NCBI GenBank assembly: GCA_001792895.1
Contig: MARA01000009.1
Span: 1,116,001 to 1,180,000, forward strand
Direction: 5' to 3'
DNA length: 64,000 nt
From: Lentinus brumalis
Lineage: Eukaryota > Basidiomycota > Agaricomycetes > Polyporales > Polyporaceae
The notes below the pieces were generated by a model that saw only the letters and a program-made list of their open reading frames with translations, searched no databases and was not told where the DNA came from. The position numbers were made by a program, and so were the translations under genes. Position 1 is the first letter of the stretch. Each line of letters begins with the position of its first letter. Of this stretch, positions 19,511-31,200 are shown piece by piece.

Positions 19511-22500
19511 TCAGGTTGCTGCGGCACTAGGAGCGACCATCGTGCTGGTCACGCAAAATGCACGTGAGCGCGTACTCATGGGAGAGTGACGTAACGCGAC
19601 GTACCTAGGTTGGCCATCAGCAGGTGCGCGTGGCCGTCTTATCTGCTCCCACCACTCCCGCGTTGACTTGTCGTTCTTCTCCAGCTCAAGGTCATGCGCA
19701 ATCAGCTCGGGGTCGTGTTTCTGGAAGAACAGGCTCTCGTCAAAGTCACGTAGAAGCCTGATGGTGTTGCGCCCGCTGCTACGGGACAAAGCGACGTAGA
19801 GGTTGAATAGAGAGAGCTTGCTGGGGCCCGGTGGCGACATGATGTCCACCAACACAGATGGTATGGTCTGCCCTTGCGAACGGTAATCTGTGAATGCGTA
19901 CGCCGGGGTGATGGGGAACTGACGACGTTGTACAGTTCGGCGAACCGGCTTCTCCTGCGACCGCGACAGGACAATTTGCATCGTGGTCTTCATCGGCTCC
20001 ACCGGGATGACGGACGGTTCAAGGTGTTCAAGTGTACAGGCGCGAGTCCTGTTCATCTTGACGAGCACGTACGCCGGCATGTGGGTCAATCGCACGACGG
20101 AGGAATCGCCGACGGGTGGCTCTTCTGGATGAAGAATAATGTCAACTATCTCCCCTCTCGCGCCGTTCGCCAAATCTAGGTCAGTTTGTATATTGCTAGT
20201 GACCATGACTTTCATGCCGATCGAAAGTTCGAGCAGCTCGGGGAGGTCCTTACGCTTGCGCCCCTTGTCGGTCTTCAGACGGCCGGCGACAGCGTAGCGT
20301 TCCTTCAACGTCAACGTTCGGCCTTGGATGCGATCCTCCGCGGGGACAATGTACAGACGCTCCTGGCGTGCTTGGCAAGCCTTGCGAGCGGCAGCAGTGT
20401 TCCACTCGTTCCGAACAGCATGACGAGGCGTCACGAGCGAGGCGTCTGTAACCGGGGTCGCGTCTGCAGGTTTGATGAGGCGAGGGTTGTCAGGAGCGAT
20501 GATCAGCGTACGCAGCATCGTGATGTGCTCTCGCTTCACTTCGCCGTAGCGCAGATGCACGAGGAAGTCCCTCCAGGTAGGATCCGTCACTCGCATCTGT
20601 TCCTTGAGAATGACGACCGTTGTGAATTCGTCGTAGATCTTGCGGCCAAGAATGCGGTCCGGGTAGGCCAGGTCACGGACAGTGTCCGTCTTTTTGTACA
20701 AGGCGTCGGCTTCAGCGCATGCGACCGGAGGGAATTGATGGAGGTCGCCGCACAGGATAACACTGACTCCACCAAACGACCGATCGCCATCCAGACGGTC
20801 GCCCTCCTTGGCAATTCCGATATGTCTGGCCAGGACCGCGAAGAACGCTTTCGCTATCATGGAGTACTCGTCCAGAACGAGGTAGCGTTTACCGCGCCAG
20901 AACGCTTGCAGTTCCCGTTTCGCGTCATCGGTGAGTTCTCCATCCTTTTTCACTGCGACATGCCCAATGACGTGAGTGGTTTTCCCGTCGATCAGCGAGG
21001 CGGCAATTCCGGTGTATGCGGCCTTGACCAACATGTAGGAGCAGCCGCGTGCCGCGAAGGCCTCGGTCACCGTCTGAATCACCCTCGACTTCCCCGTCCC
21101 ACCCTCCCCATACAGCACCATGCGCAACGGAGGTACCTCTACCCCAGCCAACGTCTGTTCCAGATGCCACAGGACGATGTCGTACGCCCTGTACTGGTCA
21201 GGCCGAAGACAGGCGACATCTACTGCTGGCAGTGCATCCTCTCCGTTTCCTGGGTGGACATGGACCACAGACGACTGGGGGTTTTGTATCAGGGACGGCG
21301 GACCGGCCACCACATCTGGAGCACGCCCTATCTGCGCTTCCCCAGCACTTCCGTCGCTCGCCAGCTGGCGTGCGGCTACGTCTTTAGCGAGAGCGGCGCG
21401 CCACGCGACGAGCTTGGTGAGCTCATCCCCTGTAGCGGCAGCGACAGGTCGCGCACCAACCACCGCCCATGTGTCCAAGGACCGATCAGGGAAGAACTGT
21501 ACGCGCCTAGCAGCGGCAATGGCGTGCAGCGCATGTAGCTTCTCGGGGAAGCTGACCTGCATGGCCTTCAGGGCCGCAAGCCCTTCCTCTGTGTACACGA
21601 CGGGCTCGGACCCGCTGTCGTCGACGCCATCTTCGTCGCCGTCGTCCAGCATGTCATATGGCCGGTCGCGACCTGCAGAGGGTTGGTCAGGCGCGTCTTC
21701 GTCGCCTCGGGCCGCCTCCGCTGCCAGCGCGCATTCGTGGAAGTACCGGGCACCCGAGACAATGTACTTGATGTCATCCGACGCGGTCTCCATGAACGCG
21801 GTGAACGCATCCTCCCAACTCTCGTCGTCGTCTTTCAGGTCGACGCTCACGTCGCGCCAAGGCTTCAACAACATCAACATGCTGGCGCAGTAGGTCGACC
21901 TGACTTCGGGGTCATCGTCACGGGGAAACCATCGGCCAACGATGTTGACGAGGTTGCGATGACCCGCGGTGCGCACGATGCGCTGCTTCGTCTTGACACA
22001 GGGGTGGCTGTCCAGATACCGGGAGCGGGTGTTACGCGGGCGCCCCGGCCTCCTGGTAGCGTCCTCCTGGGCGTCCACAGAAGAAGGAGGTTCATTGTCG
22101 GAGGTTTCGGGCGCCGAGGCGGCGGGTTGATTACGTCGTATGGGAGAGTCGTAGGTGTCCATCACGAAATGGAATACACTGTACGTGGCTAACTCCTGGC
22201 CTCGCAGCATATAGTCACTCAGCTGGGACTTGGCGTATATAGTGCCGGACGAGCTGACGTCCAACGTTACTTTCTCATCACCGTGCTGTGGATGTTGAGT
22301 CAGCTCGGTTCTGTGAGGCTGAGACTGTCCGTACCTCTGCGGCCTCGTCCTCTTCAGCTTGTGCTGCTTCCGCGGGGGCGCCGCGTTCTTCTGCACTGTT
22401 CTCATGGTCGCCATCAGGCACGCTAGGTGCGTCATTCTGTGACGGCTCCGGTCCGGGACGTTGACTATGGGGTCCTGTCAGGTCGGTGTCCCTCAGATGG

Positions 22501-25500
22501 TACCCAACACTCACCTGGCCAGGCGCAGCTGCGGATGCGAAGTAAAGAGTTTAGCCATGAAGGACGACCAGTATAGTGGTGAGTACGTGTGCGAGGTTTT
22601 CATATCCCCCCATCCCATCAGATAAGACACGACCATCGGAGCAGCGAGCTCCTGCTCACGATTGATAGAGTTCATCAGTCTGAAGAGCAGCAGGCGCTGC
22701 TGCTCACGCAGGTCGTGAACGTACTCCGGTCTGCGGTGAGCCTGATCGTACGCAAAGCCGTCGGCCAGGAGAGCTGACAGGTTATGGTTTTTGCCCTGCT
22801 TCTTGCCGGCATAGGAGGACACGTAGAACGTAATGTTCTTCGTGTCGGCCCCATTTGTGAGAAGCTTCCCATCGTTATTGCAACGCGCAGCGACGAGGAC
22901 GTCCGGTATCCACCCATTCATGTACCGGTACAGCCTTTTCGGAGCCCAGCGGCCGTCCTCCTTGACATAGTCCTCCTCCGCGTGCTCGAAGGGGGCGCGA
23001 CGCTTGCATTTCAGCTGACCTTTCTTGTCGAAGCGCAGACAACGCCGAACCTTGCAAGTATGCACTTGTTGCGCTCGGGCCAGCCGCAACTCGAAGTCCG
23101 CGACATCCTGCGTGTAGGTGGGAGACGTCGGGTCGGGAGGACGACTGTAAGCAATCTCACTCTCTTTGGGGATGGCCTTCACAGACTGCGCGTTCTCCAG
23201 ACCGGGCAGATACGCGCGGATGTTGGCACGGATGTATGCCCGCACGCGGTCCTGGAAGTCCTCGGTACGAAGGAGATCGTGCAAGACCTCACAGCGCGGT
23301 GTATCCTGCAACCAGAGAAGCATGTGTAGGTGGAGGGAGCCGCGGCCTTGGGACTCGACCGTCCCGATGTATGCTGATGCTTTCCCTAGGACTCCCATGC
23401 CGCTCTTGACTGCGAATGGCGTCACCTTTATGTGGAACAGAGTCTCCAGGACGGTCTCAACCATGAAGTGGAAGAAGCGCGACGCGGCGTACGGGTCGAG
23501 GGCGATGATGGCCGCACGTTCTGTCGCAGATGGTCCGACAGTGGCAGTGAACCTGTCGAGGTCGATGTTCTGCCCGGCGAGAACTTGCGCGATTGGGTCG
23601 TGAATGTCCGTGGGATTGATTGTGATCCACATTGACGGCGGACCATGCGTTAGGCAAGTCGACCAGATCTGTCCGCGGATTTTGTACCGCGCCGCATCTG
23701 TGCCTTGAACCCGTCCCGCCGCACCGTGGACGATCCTCTTCAACAGCAACACAGCGGGATCGCTCACCGGCTCCTTGGCTTCTTCTTGCTGCGCTGCGCG
23801 TTTCAACGACTCCGCTGTGATGGTAGACAGAACTGCCATGTCCCGCTCAAACGCCTTCCGACGGATTTGAATTTTGGCCGACCCGAGAGCTTCACGGCGC
23901 TGCTGGATGCCGAATACCACGAACGGGAACGTTTCGTGCGTCCGGAAGCGTCGATCATGATACTGCAACGCCCATCGGATGTGCTCTCGGAAGCCCACGC
24001 GCTCGACCTGGTCACCTTCAAGCCCCCCGCGTCCATATGGAAACAGGCATGGGAAGGCTCGCTCAAAGTAGTTACGGGTAGATGGCGGAGGTACGTCCGT
24101 GGAATCGCTGCCTGGACGTGGGCGGCCGAAGTCGCTGACAGGATGTTGACCGTGTCGCACCGAGTACCCTCCTTCCCCTGAACTGCTCCACAGATTCTGC
24201 AAGCCCCATAGCATCATTTCGTTGGCGCTCATGCGAGTGAGGTCCGTATCTATACTGCCGGAGACTTGGAGGGGTATGACGTCTGGCTCTGGCCGCGGAT
24301 AGGTAAGTGAGCGCTCTTATCGACTATGAGTGCATTACTCACCGGCACTTGCGTCCTCTTCATCTACGTCCATGGGACTCACGATCCCGCAGAAGGGACA
24401 GGGGATGGGTCCTCCGCGTTGACAGTCGCACCGGGGACGTCGTCGTCGTCTTCGGGAACATACCCTCCGCCTTCTTGCAATGTGACACCCGGATCGCTGC
24501 ACTGACGTACGACACCGAGAAGCTCGTCTGGTACGTCGTCTTCTGGCAAAGTGCGCAGACGCTCTTCGCTGATGACGATGTCTGCGTAGTGGCGATGATG
24601 GGATCGCAGCCATAGGAGCGCTGCATGAACCGCCTGCCGACGGACGCGGAACGTCGTCCGAAGCCATTTCTTCGGGAGCGGCCCAACACCGATGAAGGTC
24701 ACAGAAATGACCTTGGCGAGAACATCGGGCAAGCGCGGCATGAGACGGCCCTCGGCCATGTCGATGACACCTTGTGTATCAAGCTCGTAGGTGCTGACGG
24801 TGCCCCGCATGCCCCGTTGGAGCGTTTCAGTCGCAGGTCGATACCCAGGGGTTTTCGGGAACAGTTTGAACACGTATACTCGCGGGTAGAGTTGGGCAAC
24901 GAGGAGCTGCTCCGGGATCGTCAACTCGCTGAGCTGTGGCGGAACGCGTCCAATCCATAGGTTATTCGCCAGCGACAGCGGTGGTGGTGGGACAACATTG
25001 CGCTTCAGCTCATCATGACAATGGCGGCAGGTGCGGACAGAAGTCGTGCCATTGGATGTCACGACGCCCGACGGCTCAAGAAGAGCGCCGTCATAAAGGT
25101 CGTGCATCGGATGAGGCTCGATTGGCGTCAAGCGTGCGCGGTTATCCAGCGAGGACAGAGGGGTGAGTTGCACGCCGTCGTTCGCCACGCTAACCTCGCG
25201 GGCGCAGACGGCACAGACTGCGCAAGCCAACGCGGCGTTGGAGGTGGCGCGCAAGAACGCGCTGTGGCACGCCAAACGCTCCGGTTCAGAAGGCAGTAAC
25301 AAGTACTTCGAAGGGTCCCGACTCGTCGTGAGGTCTTCAAGCCGCTGGGCTACACGTCGCTCATGCTGCGCGTCGGCGCGCGCGCGCTTGCGGGAGGCTT
25401 TGATGAGCGCCAGGTCGGCCATGGCGTTACGCAGTTCGGGCGTGGCATGCTCCAGCATGAAGCTCAGCAATGTGTCCTTCGTCCTTCGGCATTCGCGAGA

Positions 25501-25572
25501 CAGGATGAGGCGGTCTTTCGCAAGTTCGAACAGCTGGACCTTTGTGAGGACAGTGAAGTCGACAGCCTCCAT
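19511..25572 (-). CDS. Helitron Rep-helicase (DUF6570, HUH Rep, Pif1 helicase)
   Basis: Model: complement of 24343-25572, 22515-24288, 22335-22464 and 19511-22285, about 1,969 aa, with introns of 54, 50 and 49 bp. The first exon has a coiled, basic N-terminus and a DUF6570 region (CAVCARE, CRHCHDELKRN, SELTIPEQLLVAQLYPRV). The second is Helitron_like_N: MWITINPTDIHDP, the metal-binding HUH site GSLHLHMLLW and the paired tyrosines FYVSSYAGK (Y-x3-Y, the spacing of rolling-circle Helitron Rep). An acidic linker follows. The last exon is a Pif1/RecD-type helicase with Walker A GEGGTGKS, Walker B VLDEYSM, GDLHQFPPV and the late FTDYRSQGQT and YVALSRS motifs. It should nick, join and unwind DNA during rolling-circle transposition. 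One frame offset near the G4 at 24411-24414 is solved by one added base. All catalytic motifs are present. Confidence 0.93.
19511..25572 (-). mobile_element. Autonomous-type Helitron (ends not found)
   Basis: The coding content defines an autonomous-type Helitron, but I could not identify a 5' TC terminus or a 3' CTRR end with its hairpin by eye. The listed span is the coding region only. The left end must lie left of 19511, possibly inside the 99 bp before gene C or beyond it. The right end must lie right of 25572, perhaps before the X2 promoter at about 26370. Confidence 0.8.
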
Positions 25573-26371
25573 GGGGTACGCGAGTGGCGGGAGCACGGAA
25601 ATCAAAAGTGGGAGTTGAATTGACTACGGTGCCAACTCTGCGCTGACCCCCACACAGTGCAGGCTCATCGTCGACGAACTTTTGAGCGACCGAGGCACAG
25701 CAACCCGAACGTGCGCATGTTGCGATGGCGGGATCTTGGCTGGTGTTGCCGATCAAAAACAGAGAGAAAGGATTACCAGGACCACTAATTGCCTGGCAGG
25801 AAGACCTCCACATGTTGCCTTGCCTCGACCGCTTGTCGAGATGGTTTTGGACAGCTTCGAGAAGAAATCAAGAGCACCACTAATTGCCTCGCACGACGCG
25901 AACACAGAACGCAGCGAATGAGGTGCATCGGCCGCAACACGTGCAATACGTGCAGGCGAGAAGATGAGTATTCCCTGCAACCGATGTTCCTGTGGACGTG
26001 GAATTCACAGCTACGAACTCGAACCTCCTGAACGTGTCATGGCATCAACGCGTCGACGTGTCGGCCGTTGTTGACCCCGTGACCGCGTCCACTGCTTCAC
26101 GGCGAATGAGAGAAGCCACCGGTCGAGGAGGGTATGACGACCGGGCCAGCGCGGACCATGACGGCGTGGTTCTGCCGACGTTCCTGTGTCGCTGATGTTG
26201 CGCCACCGAGAAGTTGAACCTCCTGGAGATCGACGGACACGTACGTCTGGAGCAAGTCTGACGAATCGCAGACGCGGAGAGCATGTCGTACACGAGGACC
26301 TACTGCAAGTAACACTGAGGATGAGAACTGCGTTGGCAGCTTCAACGTGTAAGGGAGGACACAGCGAACAG
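25573..26371. other. Intergenic region between divergent Helitron and X2 genes
   Basis: No exon is supported. The interval includes a 14 bp direct repeat, ACCACTAATTGCCT, at 25781-25794 and 25876-25889, unusually AT-rich for this DNA. The right end is the promoter region of X2. A Helitron terminus could also lie here. Confidence 0.45.
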
Positions 26372-26379
26372 TATAAAAG
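26372..26379 (+). promoter_or_regulatory. TATA box of gene X2
   Basis: TATAAAAG lies 121 bp before the X2 start codon, and a C/T-rich, CAAACC-containing leader precedes the ATG. It is the clearest core promoter of a host gene in the window. Confidence 0.65.
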
Positions 26380-26499
26380 GACCAGAGGCGATAGACTACA
26401 GAATACTTCAACACTGCCCCCAGTTTGGAGTTTCTGTCCTGTCCACTTCGCCATACAACGCTCTTCGTCACCACTTTCCCGTCCTCTTCAGCTCAAACC

Positions 26500-28587
26500 A
26501 TGTCCGCTACTCTCGACACCCTCGCTACCTTGCCTATCATCTTCCCCGGGAACGCCAACACCAGCGCCCTCGAGACCGTGCCCAACACACCTGTGACCCG
26601 CTCGGACATCATTCCTGCCACGCCGGTGAAGCTGCCGCGTACCAGTGCGCTTCCAGACCTCGCGCCGTCCCCTGTCACTCCGACTCCTATGCCGGGAGGT
26701 GGAATGGCAAGGTTCACGGCGACTTTCGGAGGCCAAGACACCGCTGGCAACGCGGCCGTTCCCGATGGAAAGAAGGCGCAGAACACGGTGGGGGGTCCCT
26801 CGGGCGATGCACCTGTGGCTGATTCGAAGGCGGATACGAGGTGAGTTTGTCAGGGATAGGTCTTTCTTGAGCCCTGCGTCTGACGCACCTATTGCAGCTC
26901 TACGACGCCGGCCTTCAGCAACCCCTCCAACGACGTCGGCGGGCTGTCTGCTGTCGGTGGAGATGGCTCCTCCGTCGCGGCCACTATGACCACGACTGAG
27001 GGTGCCGTACCCACCCCTCTGATGGCGGACGCTGCAAGCCCAGAGTAAGTCTTCCTCATCACTGCGCTTCTGAGTGTAGAACTCACGCACCTGTCGCAGG
27101 AAATCGGGCGCCATTCCAATCCTTGTGCCGATACACTACCGCACGGCAGCTCCTGACCATGGCGCCACCGCCGACCGCCGGATGATACCGGACACTAGAA
27201 CGGCGCAGTAAGTCTTGGGGCTCACTGCACCTATGATCTTGGTATTGACGCACCTCTCGCAGGATGCAGCTGCTGCCGTCCCCCATGTCTTCCGAGGCGG
27301 GTGGAGGGTCTGCGGCCCACATCCCAGGAGCTATTCCAATCCTGGTACCGATGCACGACAGTACCGACATGGCTCTGTCAACCTCCCCCACGCCGTCGGC
27401 TTCCACGGATACCGCTCGAGAGGACACGACGCTGAGTAGCGCGGGCTCGAGGTGCGCTTCGGCGACCTCTCGCCTGGCGGAGAAGTTGGACCTCGCCCGG
27501 ATCGCGGCGATGGCGCGGGAGTTCTACCTCGCGCAAGGCGAAGTGGTGAGGCGGTCGACGGACTGGTATCGAGAGGGGAGAGGGACGATTTTGGTTCACA
27601 GGGAAGGTGCGAATGCGGCACGCGAGGGCCTGGCGGCGCACGCGGCCGATCCCGGTGTGGTACCTGCCCCAGAGGCGCCGCTGCGCGTCCCGCTCACGGT
27701 CATCGGCACGATCACGAACGATCGGTGCTTCCTGAAGTCGGACGGGGATATAAGGTAGACTCGGACGACGATTCATGGCATGCAGAGAACGAATGACGAG
27801 CATGTTGCTTTTTCTCATAGGGCCAATTGTCGTCGCTCCCTTTCCAGAAGTCTTTCGCTCAGACTACGCTGACGTGCGCCCTGGGTCCCCCGCCGCCTGA
27901 ACATCCTCGACTGGTCGCAGATTACAACGCTGCTCAGGCCGCTTTGAAGTCCATCTTGCCCAAGCAGACCGACGCACGCTCTGGCCACGTGTACCAGAAT
28001 GTCTCTACGCAGCACCTGCGCCTGCGGCACGCGGTCTTCGCGGTGAGTGACTCGCCGCACTCCTCGTCGATAGGCACTCACTGCATTGCATTGATCATTC
28101 AGCCGCGGGGCGAGGTGACGGACGAGTCCGTAGATCATATGGATGACGGTGAGTGGCCGCCACAAATTGTGCGGCAGACCGTGCCTAACGACGTTGCTCT
28201 GTATTAGCGGACTTACCGGCACAGTTCACGATCGCGGGGTGGCACACGGACTCGACTGAGGCCGCTGAGGCGCTGTCCCAGATCGTCAACACCCACGTCG
28301 CGCGCCCTCTGCCGGCTTTCAACATGGACGGAGACCTCATCCCACCGTCCCGCTACGTCACCGACCTGCGCGGTGCGACCGTGCTCGCCAGCTTCTCGGT
28401 GACCTACTACAACATCGGCGAGCGGCGCGCAAACGGTTCAGAGGGCGTCAAGACTATCATTTGCCTGGACATCGAGTACATGCGCGTACTCATCGCGCCT
28501 GCCCAGTACACGCCGAAGAAGCGGTCGGCTGTTCACCTCACGGATCCTATGTCTAACGTCGCCAAGAAGCAGCGCGTCCGTTCGTGA
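26500..28587 (+). CDS. Gene X2: low-complexity N-terminus plus X-type C-terminal region
   Basis: Exons: 26500-26840, 26898-27044, 27100-27207, 27263-27754, 27821-28042, 28103-28148, 28208-28587. Introns are 55-66 bp GT-AG. The first 210 residues are Pro/Thr/Ser/Ala-rich; exons 3 and 4 both carry GAIPILVP. Exon 4 then has a helical stretch (LAEKLDLARIAAMAREFYL). The last exons give QFTIAGWHTD, LPAFNMDGDLIPP and VLASFSVTYYNI, in the order seen in X1 and X3, then a basic KKQRVRS end. The exon 4-5 junction is off by one; one more G in the G4 run at 27744-27747 would restore it (DGGYK, then the next exon). Function unknown. Followed by Y2 219 bp downstream, an X-Y pair like X3-Y1. Confidence 0.6.
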
Positions 28588-28805
28588 TGACAGGGCGTGG
28601 TAGCGCATGTATGTGTATCCTAGATTGCGAAACCTCCCCTCCATAAGCCATGTATGTTCCTGATCGGGTGCCTTTGTGCCTGTGGCTCTCTACAACAGTT
28701 TTTGCTTCTCATGCGTATGTTCCTATGTATATATGTGTCCGCGCGTTACCACAATATGATCCCATTCAGTGCTCGTACGCCCTTCAAGTTCGTGCAGTCA
28801 ACGAC

Positions 28806-29883
28806 ATGAGCGCTGAGTCAAGCCCTGGAAAGAGCGCTGAGTCAAGCCCTGGAAAGCGCGTCCACGTGGCTGACGACAGCGAAGGCTCAGATTTTGTTCG
28901 GCGGTAATTGCCTCCACGTTGCTCGCTGCCTTCTTGCCATCGCTCATCGCCGACTCCCTTCAAAGCAGGATCGGCACTGTCGGAGACGATGGGGGCGTAA
29001 GTCACTTCGACCCTCGCAAGAAGGCCAACACGGTCAGCGCGTCGGGCTCTGAAGTGCTCGTAAAGACGAAGGATCGGGAGGACAAAGGAGGAGGAGGCGA
29101 TGACGAGATCTCCTGCGCTGCATGGGTGCCGAAGACATTTACGAGGTACGTGGCCTTTGCTGTGTACGCACGAGTGGTGGAACGAAGATGAACGAGGAAC
29201 TTGCAGTCGACTGCGCAGGTTCCTGGACTTGGCGTCCGTGGAAGAAACAGAACCCTGGTACTCCCTGACCACCCTGCCGGCATCCCCGCTGTCGTGGATT
29301 CGGAGGTCGCCGACGCACTCGGTGCTCTACGTCTTCGATATGCCGGCGCGTCTGTTCTCAGCAGGGCCAATCGCCTCTCTGTACTTCTACTCTTCATTGA
29401 CCGACAACATGGCGCGCTCGAGGATCACGCTGAAGCTGGTACGCGGCGTCGACCGCGCGGCGCTGGCCCGGCTGCACGACAAAGGACGGAGTACGCTGGA
29501 AGAACTCGGCATGGAACCTTCGTCTCCGATGGAGCGTTTCACAGCGATTGCGATTCATGAGCGCGAAGAGGTAACTAACTTGCTTAGTCGACTGAACGTC
29601 ACAGGCGCTAACAAAACTGCAGGTATTCGGCAATGTCTACGACGCAACGGAGCGTTTCGAGGACAAGGCGCTGATGAGAGCGATTCCTGTGGCGTCGCTG
29701 GCGGTGGGGGACGTCGTCGTGGTAGAGTCTATCGTGGTACGCACGCAGCACGACGACGGGTGGAACATGTCGTTCCGTGCGTACGCCATCTCGCGCTTGC
29801 TCGCTGCGCCCAAGATCACCGTCGAACAAGACGTCCATCAGTTCCGCGACTTGCCTGTGCCTCGCTTTGCGCATGTGATGTAG
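28806..29883 (+). CDS. Gene Y2, paralog of Y1
   Basis: Four exons (28806-28903, 28969-29145, 29207-29570, 29623-29883) give 299 aa with all phases consistent; introns are 52-65 bp. The N-terminus has a tandem octapeptide (SAESSPGK twice) and an acidic, Lys-rich linker. Exon 3 ends with LYFYSSLTDNMARSRITLKL and a helical stretch to HEREE. Exon 4 has VFGNVYDATERF, VGDVVVVESIVVR and WNMSFRAYAISRLLAAP. These match the order and intron position of Y1. No known domain is recognised. The gene is compact and looks intact, unlike many neighbours. Confidence 0.65.
28809..28856 (+). repeat. 24 bp tandem repeat, two units, in Y2 exon 1
   Basis: Two perfect 24-base units (28809-28832 and 28833-28856) encode SAESSPGK twice. 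The repeat keeps the frame, so unit number could vary between strains without breaking Y2. Confidence 0.9.
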
Positions 29884-31200
29884 AGTTGTCGTGCAACTGT
29901 ACAATGTAGTCCTCATATTAAGTACGCGTGCATGCATGCGGTGTAGAGTTAGCATGCATCGTGTTAAGAACATGTGAAATATGCTGAAGCAAGTTTGCAA
30001 CCCCGACACGCACCCCGCACACAAGGTTGTAGCGGCCGGTCGAGGCGCTTCCCTAGTATACATATGTGAGTGTTTTCCATGTGGTGGGATAGGACTCCGT
30101 ATGTTGGGCAAACGACGTGTCGGGCTCTGTAGGGACGACTGGTGGAGTATCTTCGCACCGACTTGGACTTGCAGACCGCAGAAAAGGACAGAGAGCCAGG
30201 ACAAAGGGCTGGACGATGGGCCGGGTTTGGAGAGAAGCAGGAAGAGAACGTGCAGAGGAAAAGCGCAATACGTACTGCATATAAGTAGTCCGGCATTGAA
30301 CTTGCAGCTTGGGGTGTACGCGTGCTCCAGCAACCGTCGCTGCATAACAAAGGAGCCCGTCTTAAAAAACAACATGGTGCGTAACGGCAGACAGTGACGG
30401 CGAGACGTGTTTGCCGCAGGACGTGATTACATAGCCACGTGTGCTGCCGTCATCTGTCTGACGAGGTCTGACGACGACTTGGGCTCTTGCTCCGCCCTTG
30501 ATGTCCTCCCCGCCTTTCTGACCTCTCTTGGCTCTTCCGTCAACCTAGGTCGATTTGGTCAAACTGTACAAGGCAGAAACTCTCGCCGACGCCATGCGCC
30601 CACCTTCCAAAACATGAGATTTCGGAGTCATTCGACGATTTCTCCAGCTCCGCTGCGACTCAAGATGATTTCGGCCTCCCTCGCTCTCCCTCGCTGGCCA
30701 GTCACGCACGTCTGAGTCGCCTCTGAGGTTGATACCCGTGCGTTACACTTGCCCTCCCTCATGCATCAGCCTCCCTCAATCGGTCGTCAGGCTTCTGCAG
30801 GCTCGTCCAAACGGCTGTTCCTCGTACACTCTCCTCCAAATTCCTGCTCAGCATGTGAACCTGCGCGGATTGCCAGACTACGAACAAGGACGTCGGCTCG
30901 TTGGAGACTGCGGAATTGCAAGTAGACGGAGGTATTCAGACCAATTCTGTCGCAGCCAGCGCAGTTAAGTCGGTGTCGCATTGATTAGCGACGGGTTCAT
31001 CTCCAGCCCAAGGTCAGTACTTGTGCATTACTTGTTGTGGTGGATCGACCGCAGCTCTTCTGCATCATTGCCGACAGTGTCTCTGCCCAGGAGGTCGAGG
31101 ACAATCGGGTCTTCGGATGCAAATTAGCGAGCTATCGTCATGCGAACAAGACCCAGCCAACCTGGCTAAGGCTCAAGACCGCTCGTCATGCGTCTTTGCG
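29884..31200. other. Intergenic region; no gene seen
   Basis: No exon with paralog support or known motif is visible on either strand. It marks the right edge of the accessory block: Y2 ends at 29883 and DUF6535 unit 2 homology starts at about 31.2 kb. Confidence 0.5.

Noticed and set aside
20186..21538. Long plus-strand open frame opposite the Helitron helicase
   Set aside because: It is antisense to a clear Pif1 helicase and has no motif; GC-rich codon bias leaves antisense frames open.
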